From: Hyaloraphidium curvatum
Lineage: Eukaryota; Monoblepharomycota; Hyaloraphidiomycetes; Hyaloraphidiales; Hyaloraphidiaceae
Direction: 5' to 3'
Assembly (NCBI GenBank): GCA_025558095.1
Contig: JAIVFI010000037.1
Location: 186,001-250,000 of the forward strand
Length of the DNA stretch: 64,000 nt
Part shown: in pieces, positions 19,992-30,211 of the stretch
How positions within the stretch are numbered: the first letter of the stretch is position 1
Layout of the letters: the number at the start of each line of letters is the position of its first letter
The notes under the pieces: generated by a model
Databases searched by the model: none
The model's input: the letters and a program-made list of their open reading frames with translations, nothing else
What the model was told of the DNA's origin: nothing
Position numbers and translations under genes: made by a program

Positions 19992-21575
19992 ATGCCTGCA
20001 GTCGCGGCCAATGGAAACACGGAGAGCACCGCCAAGGATGGAGACAGCGTGTCCCTGGGGAATCTCGACGCGTCACCTACCTCTCGGCAAGCGACACCGT
20101 CAGCGCCGGTGCAGCTCTCCGGGGAGGACATGCTGGCGCTCTTCCCGTGGCTCCCGCCGCCAATCTCCTCGCTCGAGGACGGTGTTCCCGAGAACGCCGA
20201 GTTCGCGGCCGTCCGCGCGGCGAACCCGCTGGACCCGGGGAGCTTTCTGGACGCGCTGCGCGCCAGCCGCAGCACAGTTGCCCTCGAGCTGATCTGCCGC
20301 GCGGTTCTTCGCTATGGCTCATGGCACTTTAACATCCAAACTGCCCTTGTATGGTCCATTTGGGCCGCGTTACTTGGCGTTGCTTGGTGGTTTAGCTCGT
20401 CGAACTCGGCCCCGGCTTTCGGAACGGCGCAGCTTGCGGCGATGGCCCTGACTGTTTGGTCGGGATTAGCGCAGCTTCTGATCCTGAACGCGTTTTGGTC
20501 GCGGTCTAGGTGGCAGAAGGTGATGACCCGCTCGATGTCCAGCCCTGGCGCATCGCCCTTGGACATTCACCCTCTTGCCGGTTATGTTCGATGGCATCAA
20601 TTGGCTGCAGCCAAGAGCACATCATTGCTGCTGATTCATGACCCATCGGATTCAAGTTGCCCGTGCCCCCTGCCGGCGTGTGTCGGCAACCACCTGATCA
20701 AGTATGCTTGGTATCGCATTGCTGTCATGCTCGCCATCAGTTCCGTTCTCTTCTGCTTCGTATTCTTTCAGATGTACACCACCTTTATCTCTTTCTCGGC
20801 GCGATTCTGGGCCCAGTGGTGGTCCTACATCCTCGCTGCGCTAGCCCTGTCTCTTGGCGTGTCGCAGATCGCAACCACCTGGCCCGGCTTGAGCACGACC
20901 TCCAACGCCTACAGCCTCGACGTGGCTAGGCGCTTGCACCGGCGCGCCATGAAGCTGGCCATGCAATCGCTCCTGGCGCGCCTCAGATTCGCGCTCGCCC
21001 ATGGCGACGACGCAGTGCTTGACGAAGGGGACTGCGAGCTCTACGCGCGCCTGCACGACGAGTTGGCGGCGACCTGGCGGTACCGCTTCCCGTTACTCTC
21101 CCATTCCGGGACGGTATCGCTCTTCTGGGTCGTGGTTTTCGCGATCAACACCGTTATTACCGCCTCCGTAGGCTCCTGCGTACCCGCATAGTACATTTCC
21201 ATATTCGTCTTTGCACTCATCACGATCACGGCGGACCTGCTCAACCTCTCCTACAACAACGCGCAGATCTCGCAGGCGGTGGACCTGTACACGGACGCAC
21301 GGCACGCGATCGCGGCCATGGTCGTCGCGGCGCAGAGCGGGCCTGCCTCGGGATGGAAGAGGGATCTCGTGGCGAGGATGTGGGGCCACGACGCGCTGCT
21401 GGCTTCGTTCCTGGACGTGTCGCGGTACAAAGGGCAGTTCCTGGGCTTCACGGTGGATTTCGGGTTCACGCGGAGCCTGCTCATCACCGTGTTTACCGTG
21501 ATCATCGGCCTCGTGTCGATCTTGCGGGGCTCGGGGCTTTTCGTCTCGCTGGATTACGTCTGCCCGAGCAGGTGA
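19992..21575 (+). pseudogene. Lineage-specific membrane family, copy 2, with in-frame TAG
   Basis: The reading frame spans 528 codons but is broken by a single TAG at codon 400 (21189-21191); the frame continues unchanged to a normal end 'GLVSILRGSG..DYVCPSR'. Family features are intact: 'LSGEDMLALFPW', 'CPCPLPAC' and membrane helices. The stop lies just after the conserved S-C-x-P block. Counting residues between that block and the downstream N-A-x-I motif gives 24 in all three copies, if the stop is counted as one residue. Copy 1 has Trp there, so a TGG to TAG change explains it. It is not an intron. It may be a pseudogene, a read-through gene or a base error. Confidence 0.7.
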
Positions 21576-22516
21576 TGATCGACTGCGAGATTGGGCGGAC
21601 CTCGCTCGAAGGACGCCAGTGGGAGCGTGGGCGGTACACAAGGTGCGCTGAAGGGCGCACAACCTGGGATTGTGATGGTGTGCTTGCAGGTCAAGGCCCA
21701 GCTGCAGCTGGACGATTCAAAGTAGATGTTTCGAGATGCCTTTGTTTCTGATCGCATCCGGCAAGTGACCCAATCCGCGTCCCAACGTCATCTGCTCCGC
21801 CACAAACTCACCTCTGTGACAATACTCACATGTACGCCTGGATGGCTAGCTCCTCATTACACCCACGCCACCCCTCTCATAACCTTCTCAATTCACGTCC
21901 TCACCCGGCGTGCACCTCTTTACGGAAACCGCCCGCCCCTGCAAATGGTACGTGCCTGCCCGCCGCAACCGCACTCCCGCGCTGACCCCCCGCAGGCCCG
22001 CACCATGCAGACGGCGCGGAGGAGCACCTCGAAGTCCGGCCCGCGCCCGAGTGGCAAACCCCGGAAACCCGCGCACGGGAAGGACAAGGCCGCAGATGGG
22101 GGGACCAAGGCGGTGGGCAAGGCGGGAAAGGTATCCCCGGGAGCTCGGAAGCGTGCGGTGCCGGTGCCGGGCGGGCGCATCCTGCGGCCGAGGGCGGCGA
22201 AGAAGGAGGAGGTCGGATCCGGGGGCAGGGTGGGCGCGAGGTGGCCTGGATGTGCTGGATGTGACTGATTGACCGAACTGGCAGTGACGCATCGGCTTCC
22301 TGCTAGGTGCAGATGATGAGGCGAGGTGGATATTCCAGTGCGGTTGAGCACGGGCACAGGGGTGAAGAGAACTGTAACAGACCGCACATATTCAGACTAT
22401 ATCTGACCTGGCCTACGTCCTGCCGTCACGGGTTGCTTGCCGTCCGACGAGGGGCTCTTGGTAGGCCTACACAGCGCGAACTGAGACCCCGAAATCGATC
22501 CCACATTCCGCCGCCG
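21576..22516. other. Intergenic region with a possible short basic ORF
   Basis: About 940 bp lie between the end of the membrane-family copy and the kinase start. The only candidate gene is the short ORF described at 22005-22268. The rest shows nothing I recognise; an upstream ATG in frame with the kinase occurs at 22313. Confidence 0.3.
22005..22268 (+). CDS. Hypothetical small basic protein
   Basis: An 87-codon frame begins 'MQTARRSTSKSGPRPSGKPR' and is very rich in Lys, Arg, Ala, Gly and Pro, ending in 'GCAGCD'. A CAG acceptor-like site (CCCCCCGCAG) sits just upstream of the ATG, so a non-coding first exon is conceivable. No domain or homologue was recognised. High GC alone can create such a frame, so the call is tentative. 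Confidence 0.25.
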   Translation: MQTARRSTSKSGPRPSGKPRKPAHGKDKAADGGTKAVGKAGKVSPGARKRAVPVPGGRILRPRAAKKEEVGSGGRVGARWPGCAGCD

Positions 22517-24967
22517 ATGAGCGCGCCTCGGGGCAGTTTGGAGGACCGGCTGCGAGCGGCGAGCGCGGCGGGCGACGCCGCCGCCGTGGAGCGGTACCTT
22601 TCCGCGGGCGCCGACCCGAACGCGAAGGACGCAGCTGGCCACTCGTGCTTCACTCTCGCGTGCCTGCGCGGCCACGCCGCCATCGTGGACCGCCTGCTAA
22701 AGGACCCGCGGGTCGATGTGGGTTCGGTGGACGCCGTCGGCTATAATGCCCTGTGCCTAGCCGCCCGGTACGACCCGCGGGGGGCATCCGTGGACCTCCT
22801 CCTCGCCGACGCGCGCACGGACGTCAACCACTCGGGCGCAGACGGCTGGACCCCTTTAATGCTCGCCGCCTTCTACGAACCCACCGGTGCCGTGGCAGAG
22901 AAGATCCTGCGGCACCGAAGGACGGACGTCAACGCCGCAAACAGGTCCGGCAACACCGCGCTGATCCTGGCGGCCCAACAGGGGCACGCCCGCGCGCTGG
23001 CCGCCCTTCTGCGCCGCCACGACGCCGACTTGAACGCACGCAACTCGCACGGAAATACGGCGCTGGTCATGGCCTGCGTCAACGGCCGGACGGAGGCGGT
23101 CGCCCTGCTCGCCCGGGACCCGCGCGTGGACCTCAATCTGGCGAACGGGTACGGCAAGACCGCGGCGGACTACGCCAGCCCCGCCTTGCGGCCCGTGCTG
23201 CAAGCCGCCACCGACGAGCGCCGGCGCAGGGAGGCCCAGGCCGCCGCCGAGCGCGCGGCGGCGGAGCGCGCCTACCGCGAGAAGCTGGCCGAGGAGGCCC
23301 GCCGCCTCGAGGCCGAACGCGCGCGGGCGGAACTCGAGCGCCAGAGGCGCGAGGCCGAGATCGACGCCGAGCGGCGGAGGCGGGAAGCCGAGATCGAGTC
23401 CGATCGCAGGCGGCGCGAGGCCGAGCTCGACGCGGAGCGCCGCCGCGCGGAGGTCGAGCGGCAGAAGAAGGAGGCCGAGGCCGAGGCCGCGCGCAGGCTA
23501 CGCGCGGAGCAGGAAGCGGCGGCTCTCGCGGCCAAGCGGCTTCGGGACGAGCAGGAGGCCGCCGCCGCGGCGGCGCTCCGCCGGCGGGCAGAGGAGGAAG
23601 CCGCGGCCGCCGCGGCGCTGCAGCGCCGCCAGACCGAGACGGAGCTCCTCGAGCGACAGCTCCGCCTCCGCCAACGGGAGGAGGAGGCCGCGCGCGCCGC
23701 GGCGGCGGAGATTGCGAGGAAGGAGGCGCTGGCGAGGCGGCTGCGCGAGCACGAGGAGGGGCAGCTCCGCCTGCGGAGGGAGGCCGAGGCCGCCGAGGCG
23801 CGGCGGAGGAGGGAGGAGGAGGAGCGCGCGCACAAGCTCAGGGAGGAGGAGGAGAGATTGCGGCTGGAGCTCAGGCAGCAGGAGGTCGCGGTGCTCGCCG
23901 AGCAGGTGCGGCTGCAGGAGAAGCTGGCGGCGCTGCAGCTCCTGCAGGTCGAGGGCGGCAAGTCGACGGGCGCGGCCGGCAAACCCGGATCCGAGGGCAC
24001 CCTGGGCGGCTCGTCGGGCTCGATCGGCTCCGCGTCGTCCTCGGGCGTCTCCAAGCTCCGCGTCGACGCATCGGACGTGGCCATGACGGACCGCGTTCTG
24101 GGCGAGGGCGCGTTCGGGATCGTGCGCGAGGGCGTGCTCAGGGGATCCACGAGGGTGGCGGTAAAGACGATCAAGGCGGGGATGGCGATGGACGCCGAGG
24201 TGATGAAGGCGTTCGTGGCCGAGGTCAGGGTGTGGGAGGGGCTCAACCAGAAGAGTGGGTGGCATGGTCGGCCCCGTTCCATTGCTTCTGCTGACCTACA
24301 GCCGCCTCTTTCCAGACATCCTTCCGCTGCTTGCCTACTGCGAGTCGCCGCCCATGATGATCTCCGAGATCGTGCGGGGCGGGAACCTCAGGTCGCACAT
24401 GACCAAGCTCGGCTGGCCTATAGACAGGGGCCTGCGGCTGCTTACGGACGTGGCCGCGGGTATGGCCTTCCTGCACAGCTTCTCGGTGCTCCACGGGGAC
24501 CTGAAGAGGTAGGGCCCGATGATCCCGCCCGACAGGTCGTCTACCTAACCCCATCCCGCCGCCACAGCCTGAACATCCTCGTCGACCGCGACACCGCCAA
24601 GATCGCCGACTTTGGCCTCGCCCGCGTGCGCGAGGCCATGGCCCGCACCACCGCCAGCGCCGGCGTCAGCGGCACCGTCGGCTTCCTAGCCCCCGAGCGT
24701 TACGAGGGCATCCTCAAGCACCCCGCGGACGTCTACGCGTTCTCCATGTGCATGTACGAGGTCGTGTCTGGGGGCAAGTTCCCGTTCGAGGGGATGCTCC
24801 CCATCGCGGTGATCAAGAAGGTCTGCTACGACCGCGAACGTCCGCCGCGGCCCGAGGGGACCCCCGACAGGGCGTGGGGTCTCATGGAGCGCGCGTGGGC
24901 GCAGGATCCGGCGGCCAGGCCGGGTTTTGTGGAGGTCAGGGACGAGATGGAGATGTGGGAGGAGTGA
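22517..24967 (+). CDS. Ankyrin / coiled-coil / TKL-like protein kinase
   Basis: Three exons (22517-24254, 24316-24508, 24568-24967) with introns of 61 and 59 bp give 776 residues. Residues about 10-235 hold ankyrin-type repeats ('NTALILAAQQGHARALAALL' and similar). Residues about 235-480 form a highly charged Arg/Glu/Ala coiled coil. The kinase domain begins near 520 with 'LGEGAFGIVREG' and VAVK. Splicing restores 'NQKNILPLLAYC' and 'HGDLKSLNILVD'. The DFG motif is 'ADFGLA' and the APE motif 'FLAPERY'. The catalytic loop is HGD instead of HRD, with the Asp and Asn kept. An in-frame ATG exists upstream at 22313, but the chosen start fits the onset of repeats. Likely a scaffolded signalling kinase. 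Confidence 0.87.
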   Translation: MSAPRGSLEDRLRAASAAGDAAAVERYLSAGADPNAKDAAGHSCFTLACLRGHAAIVDRLLKDPRVDVGSVDAVGYNALCLAARYDPRGASVDLLLADARTDVNHSGADGWTPLMLAAFYEPTGAVAEKILRHRRTDVNAANRSGNTALILAAQQGHARALAALLRRHDADLNARNSHGNTALVMACVNGRTEAVALLARDPRVDLNLANGYGKTAADYASPALRPVLQAATDERRRREAQAAAERAAAERAYREKLAEEARRLEAERARAELERQRREAEIDAERRRREAEIESDRRRREAELDAERRRAEVERQKKEAEAEAARRLRAEQEAAALAAKRLRDEQEAAAAAALRRRAEEEAAAAAALQRRQTETELLERQLRLRQREEEAARAAAAEIARKEALARRLREHEEGQLRLRREAEAAEARRRREEEERAHKLREEEERLRLELRQQEVAVLAEQVRLQEKLAALQLLQVEGGKSTGAAGKPGSEGTLGGSSGSIGSASSSGVSKLRVDASDVAMTDRVLGEGAFGIVREGVLRGSTRVAVKTIKAGMAMDAEVMKAFVAEVRVWEGLNQKSGWHGRPRSIASADLQPPLSRHPSAACLLRVAAHDDLRDRAGREPQVAHDQARLAYRQGPAAAYGRGRGYGLPAQLLGAPRGPEEVGPDDPARQVVYLTPSRRHSLNILVDRDTAKIADFGLARVREAMARTTASAGVSGTVGFLAPERYEGILKHPADVYAFSMCMYEVVSGGKFPFEGMLPIAVIKKVCYDRERPPRPEGTPDRAWGLMERAWAQDPAARPGFVEVRDEMEMWEE

Positions 24968-25307
24968 CGGCGGGCCGTCCGCGGCGACGCTCTGTCTATT
25001 GCCGGGTTGCATGTATCGGCTCCTCAAACGGCTCTCCGGGCGAGGGCGACGCTATCTATGTCTACTGTGCTGACGGGAAGGCCCGGAAGGCTTTTCACGT
25101 GTTGCGTTTCGGCCCAGAAACCTGGCTGGACGCGGGAGCTGCGCCCAAATTTCTCACCGAAGGTCGCGATATTGTCCGCATGACGTACGGTCCCGCGAGG
25201 CCCTGACGGAACTTTCGCGCGCTTGGAAACTTCCTCAGGCACCGATATTAAAGCACGCGAGTCCCCGTGTCGCGCTCCACCAGCAGCATCTCGAACCGCA
25301 CGCAGAC
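24968..25307. other. Intergenic region, no gene seen
   Basis: These 340 bp separate two genes on the same strand. They hold the kinase 3' end and the promoter of the F-box gene. I see no coding signal, repeat or RNA gene. Confidence 0.35.
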
Positions 25308-25928
25308 ATGGCCACGCTTACCGCAACCCGCCCCGACGAACTGGCCTACGGCCAAGACAAGCACGACCCCGCGCGCACCGTCGCCGCGCTTTCCCTCTCG
25401 AGGCCCAAGCGGGCGCAGGCGCTCGACCCCCTGCTCACCTACTCTGAGCAGCCGGAGTCCGAGGCGCCCTGCTCGCACCCCCACCCCGCCCCCCCGGTCG
25501 CCGCGGCGGATCCCAACACGGCCTGGCGAGCCAGGTTCGCCAACAAGTCGGACCTGTGCAACCTCCGCCCGAAGGCGCATCCCCACGACGCCCGCTCGGA
25601 CATGGGCCCCTTCGCCTTCTTCGATCTGCCAGCGGACCTTCTACCCGAGGTCTTCCGGTACCTGCACGACTGCGAGCTTCTGAAGCTCTCGGCGGCGAGC
25701 AAGCAGGCGTACCGCGCCTGCGCCCCCGAGTTCCGGTACCGCGTCGAGCGCATCGTGAAGGGGCAGCTCAAGCTGGACGTGGACAGGCCGCGCAAGGCCG
25801 TCGCTGAGGCGCACCAGCACCTCGAGGCCCTGCACGCCGCGATGGGGACCTCGCTGGCGATCGGGGTCAAAGTGGACTACCAGAAGGGATTCCCCAGGAC
25901 CTACCTGAAGGCGTGCAGCATCATGTGA
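25308..25928 (+). CDS. F-box protein with C-terminal CaaX box
   Basis: A single exon of 206 residues. A Pro/Ala-rich first half leads to an F-box near residues 104-145: 'FFDLPADLLPEVFRYLHDCE' and then 'LLKLSAASKQAYRACAPE'. F-box proteins bind Skp1 and bring substrates to SCF ubiquitin ligases. There are no obvious leucine-rich or WD repeats behind the F-box, only a short helical tail. The last four residues are C-S-I-M, a CaaX box of the farnesylation type, with a basic and hydrophobic lead-in. Prenylated F-box proteins are known in animals (FBXL2). Membrane attachment is therefore a reasonable inference. The start is the only ATG near the 5' end. Confidence 0.75.
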   Translation: MATLTATRPDELAYGQDKHDPARTVAALSLSRPKRAQALDPLLTYSEQPESEAPCSHPHPAPPVAAADPNTAWRARFANKSDLCNLRPKAHPHDARSDMGPFAFFDLPADLLPEVFRYLHDCELLKLSAASKQAYRACAPEFRYRVERIVKGQLKLDVDRPRKAVAEAHQHLEALHAAMGTSLAIGVKVDYQKGFPRTYLKACSIM

Positions 25929-26189
25929 CTTGTGCGGCGCGGCGCTGGGTTGCGGATGGGCGGCTTGACGGCGATGCGGGGTGCATCGCACTGCTTCGTC
26001 TGTTAGGGGATTCATACGATTAGAATCATTGAAGCATCTATGCTACTAGATCGCCTCAGTCGTCCCTATCTCTATTTTCTAACTGACCGCTTCGAAGCGG
26101 GCAGGGTGGGCGTGCGGGCGGGTGCGGGGTGTCGGTCCCTCAATCCCTCCCCCAAACTGTTAAGCAAGGGACACCACGGCCCCGCCGCG

Positions 26190-26547
26190 ATGCGCCCTCC
26201 GCACGCCACCGTGACTGCGGTTCTTGCCTTCTTGGCGCTTCTGCTGCTCGCCGCGCCGGCCGTCGCGGCGCCGCACGAACTCTCTCCCCGTTCCTGCGGC
26301 GACTGCCCTGTCGAGGCATTCTGTGCGTGCCCCGGCCCCCCCGCCCCGCCCGCCCGCTGACAACCCGCCCTTCCCAGGCGAGCTCGACGACGACGGCGTG
26401 CGCTGCGTCGAGTATGCGGACAGGCACGACCTTTACCGTCGCTATGTGCAGTGCGGCGGCTACCAGGAGCAGTGCTGCGCCGGATCACCAAACTACTGCA
26501 ACGGCGGACTGGAGTGCGTGACGGGGTCGAACACTTGCGAAAGCTAG
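26190..26547 (+). CDS. Small secreted cysteine-rich protein
   Basis: Two exons (26190-26322, 26378-26547) with a 55-bp GTGCGT..CCCAG intron encode 100 residues; the splice itself creates one cysteine codon. The first about 27 residues are a clear signal peptide ('ATVTAVLAFLALLLLAAPAV' core, then AAPHE). The mature part of roughly 70 residues has ten Cys, including 'CGGYQEQCCAGSPNYC' and 'GGLEC', a spacing like disulfide-rich knottin-type folds. It could be an extracellular effector-like, antimicrobial or cell-wall-associated protein; the sequence does not decide. Stop is TAG. No neighbour is functionally related. Confidence 0.65.
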
Positions 26548-26736
26548 TGGAGCCGCAGAGAGATTGGCGTCTATCTCTGCGTGCGGGCTCGGCAGCCGCG
26601 TGGGAATGTCTGTTATCTGTTTCTCCTCATTCTGAACCATCTGTTCCACGTGGAGCCCATATCGTTCTTCCCTTGCCGTGTCCCAGAACGTACATCATCC
26701 CGTAGCCGTGTATAGTGTGCATTCGTGATCTGGGTA

Positions 26737-28685
26737 TCAGACCGGCGGCCCCCACGCGGTCGCCTTGAACCCGTCCAGCAGCCTCCGCCTGTCCTCCTCC
26801 TCCTCCCTCCCCTTCCTCCTCCGCATCGAAAGCAGCACCAGCAGCGCGGCGCACGACGACAGCAGCGCCACCGAGCCCACCACGACGGCCGCGATCGCGA
26901 GCGGCGGCGGACCCGCGGGCGAGGGGGCCGCCTGCGGCACGACGGGTTCCTGCGTCGGCACCGGCTCGGGGGCGTTGGGGTTCCTCGGCACCGTCAGCGC
27001 GGCGTTGGCCTCCTGCCTGACGGCCGACGTCCGACGCAGCCCGGGGGCGGGCACGCGCACTTCCCGCTCCTGGAGCTGGTGCGCCGGCAGGGCTAGGTCC
27101 CGCGCCAGAAGGCGGCGGCGGCGCTGGCCGGCGGCTGACTGCTGGTCGAAGTAGATGCGGAAGGTGGCGTAGAAGGTGTAGTCCTGGGAGGGGAAGGGGC
27201 GTGAGCGACCGATCGAAGCGCAGCCCACGCATCCGCTACTCACGGTTATCGAGTCAAAGTCGTCCGTGGTCAGGAACGAGTTGTCGTTGAAGTCGACGCC
27301 GGCCTGGGCGGGCAGCATGTTGGGCGTGACCTTCATCTCGACGACATTGGGGTTTGCCGTCGGCAGATAGGTGAAGTTGGTGTTCACCGCGAGCGTCGAG
27401 AGCGCACCGACGGCCGCGGGACCGGCGGCCGAGTCGACGAGGGTCGTGTTGACGTTGCGGGTCACGTTGGTGGCGGCACCGATGTTGGGCGTGCGCTGGA
27501 CCTTGTTGCGGCCGAGGATCATCTTGGTCAGCCGGGCTTCGTAGATCGGCAGGTCGGGCGAGGTGAAGGTGGCCGCGAGCAGCACCGTGTCGCCGAAGAA
27601 GTAGCCCTCCGGCTTGTCGGCAACCATCTCGCCCGTGACGGCGGCCACGGTGTTTACGAGGGCGTTGCAGAGGTCGAGCTCCAGGGCGCCCGACTGGTTG
27701 GGCGTGCCGATGAGGGCGTTGGCCGTGAGCACCCTCCCGCTGCAGTCCTGCACGTTGGCCGCGCCCGGGAAGCAATTGGTGTCGAAGTTGAAGGAGTAGA
27801 TTCCGCCGACGTTGCACCGGTCGCCGATGGCGATGCGGAGCTGGCCGTTCTGGTAGCAGAAGTCCTGGGTGGTGAAGGCGGTGCTGGATGAGCCGTCCGT
27901 CTTGACGCAGGTAGGCAGGGTGTACGAGACGACCTCGACCGAACCCGGGAAGCCGGGCAGTTGGACGTAGCCCGAATCCGCATCCAGGGTCAGGTTGTTG
28001 GGCCACCTGGAGGGAGGGTAAGTCAGCTCGGTTCAGGAAGCCGTCGCACAGTAGCCCACCTCGAGAACATGGTAAAGTCGAGGATGATGAACCGCTGCCC
28101 GTCCGTGACGTCGTACGACAGGCCCGTGAGGTTGAAGTTCTTGATGCCCGACTCCTCCAGGATCTTGACCGAGGCCTGCACGTTCACGGTCGTCGGCAGG
28201 GCGATCGAGACCGGGTAGGCGTAGCGCGAGGTGCGGCTCGTCCCGTCGGGGAAGGGATCCTGCCACTCGATGTACACGCTGTTGTTGCGCACCTCGTAGC
28301 CGGGCCTGCTGGTCGTGTCGGCGGGGTCCCAGTTGCATTCGCGTAGGCCTCGCCACGACCCGCGGAGGAAGAAGTCGTGGTGGCAGGTCTGTTGGTTTCC
28401 AACAGAATTTGCAAAGCATTCTGCCCGATGCGAGTTCCGGCCCAGGTAGAGCACCATCTTTCGCCCGTCCACAGGTTTGGTGTAGGCGGCAAAGGAGAGG
28501 TCGGCCGCGGTCATGTTCGTGCGCAGGGTGTCGACCTGCGGGGCCAGCGTGCCTGGTTTGCCGCTCGGGCAGCCCACGAGGGTGGGCAGCACCTGGTAGC
28601 CCGTAAAGTCGAAGGCGCCGCGGGCGGACCCGGCCAGGGCCAGCAGCGCGGTGCCGACGGCCGCGAGGGAGGCGAGGGGCCCCAT
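26737..28685 (-). CDS. Type I membrane protein with large extracellular domain
   Basis: Three exons (28685-28060, 28006-27244, 27183-26737) joined by introns of 53 and 60 bp give 611 residues. The 60-bp intron is in phase and free of stops, but has a canonical GTGAGT donor and CCTCCCAG acceptor. The N-terminus is a signal peptide ('LASLAAVGTALLALAGSARG'). A region of about 500 residues follows with scattered Cys and N-glycosylation-type sites. Then come a Pro-rich stalk, one membrane helix 'LAIAAVVVGSVALLSSCAAL' and a basic/acidic cytoplasmic tail ('RRRKGREEEEDRRRLL'). No known domain was recognised. A cell-surface receptor or adhesin-like role is possible. Confidence 0.7.
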
Positions 28686-29068
28686 TGGCTGCGCGATTGT
28701 TCGAGAGGTCGATGGCGGCTAAGAAAGGGGGGCCATTGCCAAGTCCGACTGCCGTTGCACTCGTGGGCGCTCCCGGAGGGTGAGCGCGAGGATGGGATGG
28801 TGCGATGCGGTGGTCCCTATAGGGACTTTTGTGAGAAGCGTCCCGAAGCCGCATCCGCCTGCCGCACCGCTAACTGGGACCCTACCAAAACGAAACAGGA
28901 TGCGATGACTTCCAACCGGATATTCAGCTCTGCTTCTTATAAGTGTTCACTACTGCAGAAGCTGCCCCAGACCCGAGCATAAGCTTCACGACAGACATCC
29001 ATTGTTCCTTCGGTGACATGATGACTCAACCACTTCATCCAGCTTGTCCGTCCGACCGACGCGTACTC
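28686..29068. other. Intergenic region, no gene seen
   Basis: These 383 bp lie between the start of the type I membrane protein gene and the end of the DUF4336 gene, both transcribed leftward. It should contain the promoter of the former. No further feature was recognised. Confidence 0.35.
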
Positions 29069-30001
29069 TCACGAGCTAAACAGGTTCCTCGCCTTGGTCG
29101 GCCGCACCGACCTCAGCACCTCGCCGGCGTCGGCCCCCAGGACCGGCGGCCCGTGCAGCGTGACCGCGGCGCGCAGGTCGGGCGCGGCCCCGATCCCATG
29201 CATCTCCTTCTCGGCCGACGGCAGGTTGCGGGCAAAGAGGAGCGAGAAGAGGGGGATGAAGCGGACGCCGTTGGATGCCGTGAAGCCGGCCATGGCGACG
29301 CCCCAGCTCGCGGGGGAGGTGATCGAAAAGCGGTGCGAGGTGTAACCGCAAGGCAGCACGGCCGCAGTCTTGCCATCCAGCTCGGGGTTCGAGTCGCGAA
29401 GCCGGTACAGGACGGTCGCGTCCCCAAAGGCCGCCCAGTCCGACACGGCGACCTTTTCGACCCCGAAGTTGTCTTTCACGTCCTTGGGCAAGTCTTCGAG
29501 GGCAAACGAGACGGGAGCGCGCTTGGACAGCGCTTCCCTGTCGCGCGCAGGACCGGTGACCTTCGCGCCGGGGTACAGGGCGAGCCACCGATCGGCGAAC
29601 GTGTCGTGCGACATCGTTGCGACGATGACCGAGGGCTCGCCGAGCTTGGTGATGGCCTCGACCACGCGCGTGTCGGCGGTGGGCGGCGGCGAGTGCAGCA
29701 GGAGCTTGCCGTCGCGCCCGACCACGGCCGCGCAGTTGGACGATCCCAGCGGCATGTCGTACTCGAGCACGTGCAGGTTGTCGGCCACCTTGCGGGTCAC
29801 GGGCGCGTAGCTCCACAGCCCGAGGAGGCGCCCGACGGCCTGCGGCAGCGCGATGCCGAGCAGCGTGGTCGCGAACCGGAAGACGAGCGTCGCGCGCCCG
29901 GACGCGCCGAGCGACGACCAGCTCTCGCCGATCGCCGCCTGCGTCTCGGCCTGGTGCGACGCCGCGAGCGCGCGCTGTTTCTCTTCGGCGGAGGGGGCCA
30001 T
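29069..30001 (-). CDS. DUF4336 (metallo-beta-lactamase-like) protein
   Basis: A single exon of 310 residues, starting at the first ATG in frame. The block 'NLHVLEYDMPLGSSNCAAVV' followed by 'GKLLLHSPPP' is the hallmark of DUF4336 proteins, which resemble a metallo-beta-lactamase fold. 'IVATMSHDTFADRWLALYPG' and a later Cys/His-containing strand ('VLPCGYTSHRFS') align with that family. The classical HxHxDH zinc motif is not present, so hydrolase activity is doubtful. A hydrophobic stretch 'LVFRFATTLLGIALPQAV' near residue 40 may be a membrane anchor. Function in fungi and plants is unknown. Confidence 0.7.
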   Translation of the reverse strand: MAPSAEEKQRALAASHQAETQAAIGESWSSLGASGRATLVFRFATTLLGIALPQAVGRLLGLWSYAPVTRKVADNLHVLEYDMPLGSSNCAAVVGRDGKLLLHSPPPTADTRVVEAITKLGEPSVIVATMSHDTFADRWLALYPGAKVTGPARDREALSKRAPVSFALEDLPKDVKDNFGVEKVAVSDWAAFGDATVLYRLRDSNPELDGKTAAVLPCGYTSHRFSITSPASWGVAMAGFTASNGVRFIPLFSLLFARNLPSAEKEMHGIGAAPDLRAAVTLHGPPVLGADAGEVLRSVRPTKARNLFSS

Positions 30002-30211
30002 GATTCGGGTGAAGCAGATGGCCGCGGAAGATTTGGGCGCAACCCGCCATCGGTCGGCCCAATCTTCCGACGCTCTCTTGCTGCGTGATCGGATATCCCG
30101 TCTCCGAGATAGCGGCGCACTTGATGGGGTGTGTACTGTGGCCTCCACGTCGACATCGTCCTCAGAACTCGGTCCTTCAACTCCTCCGTTCCTGCCAGGT
30201 CCGCCGCAGGC

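Noticed and set aside
22313-22516. N-terminal extension of the ankyrin/coiled-coil kinase from the ATG at 22313
   Set aside because: The extra residues are not repeat-like or otherwise conserved-looking; the ATG at 22517 sits right before the repeats. Still possible, but less likely.
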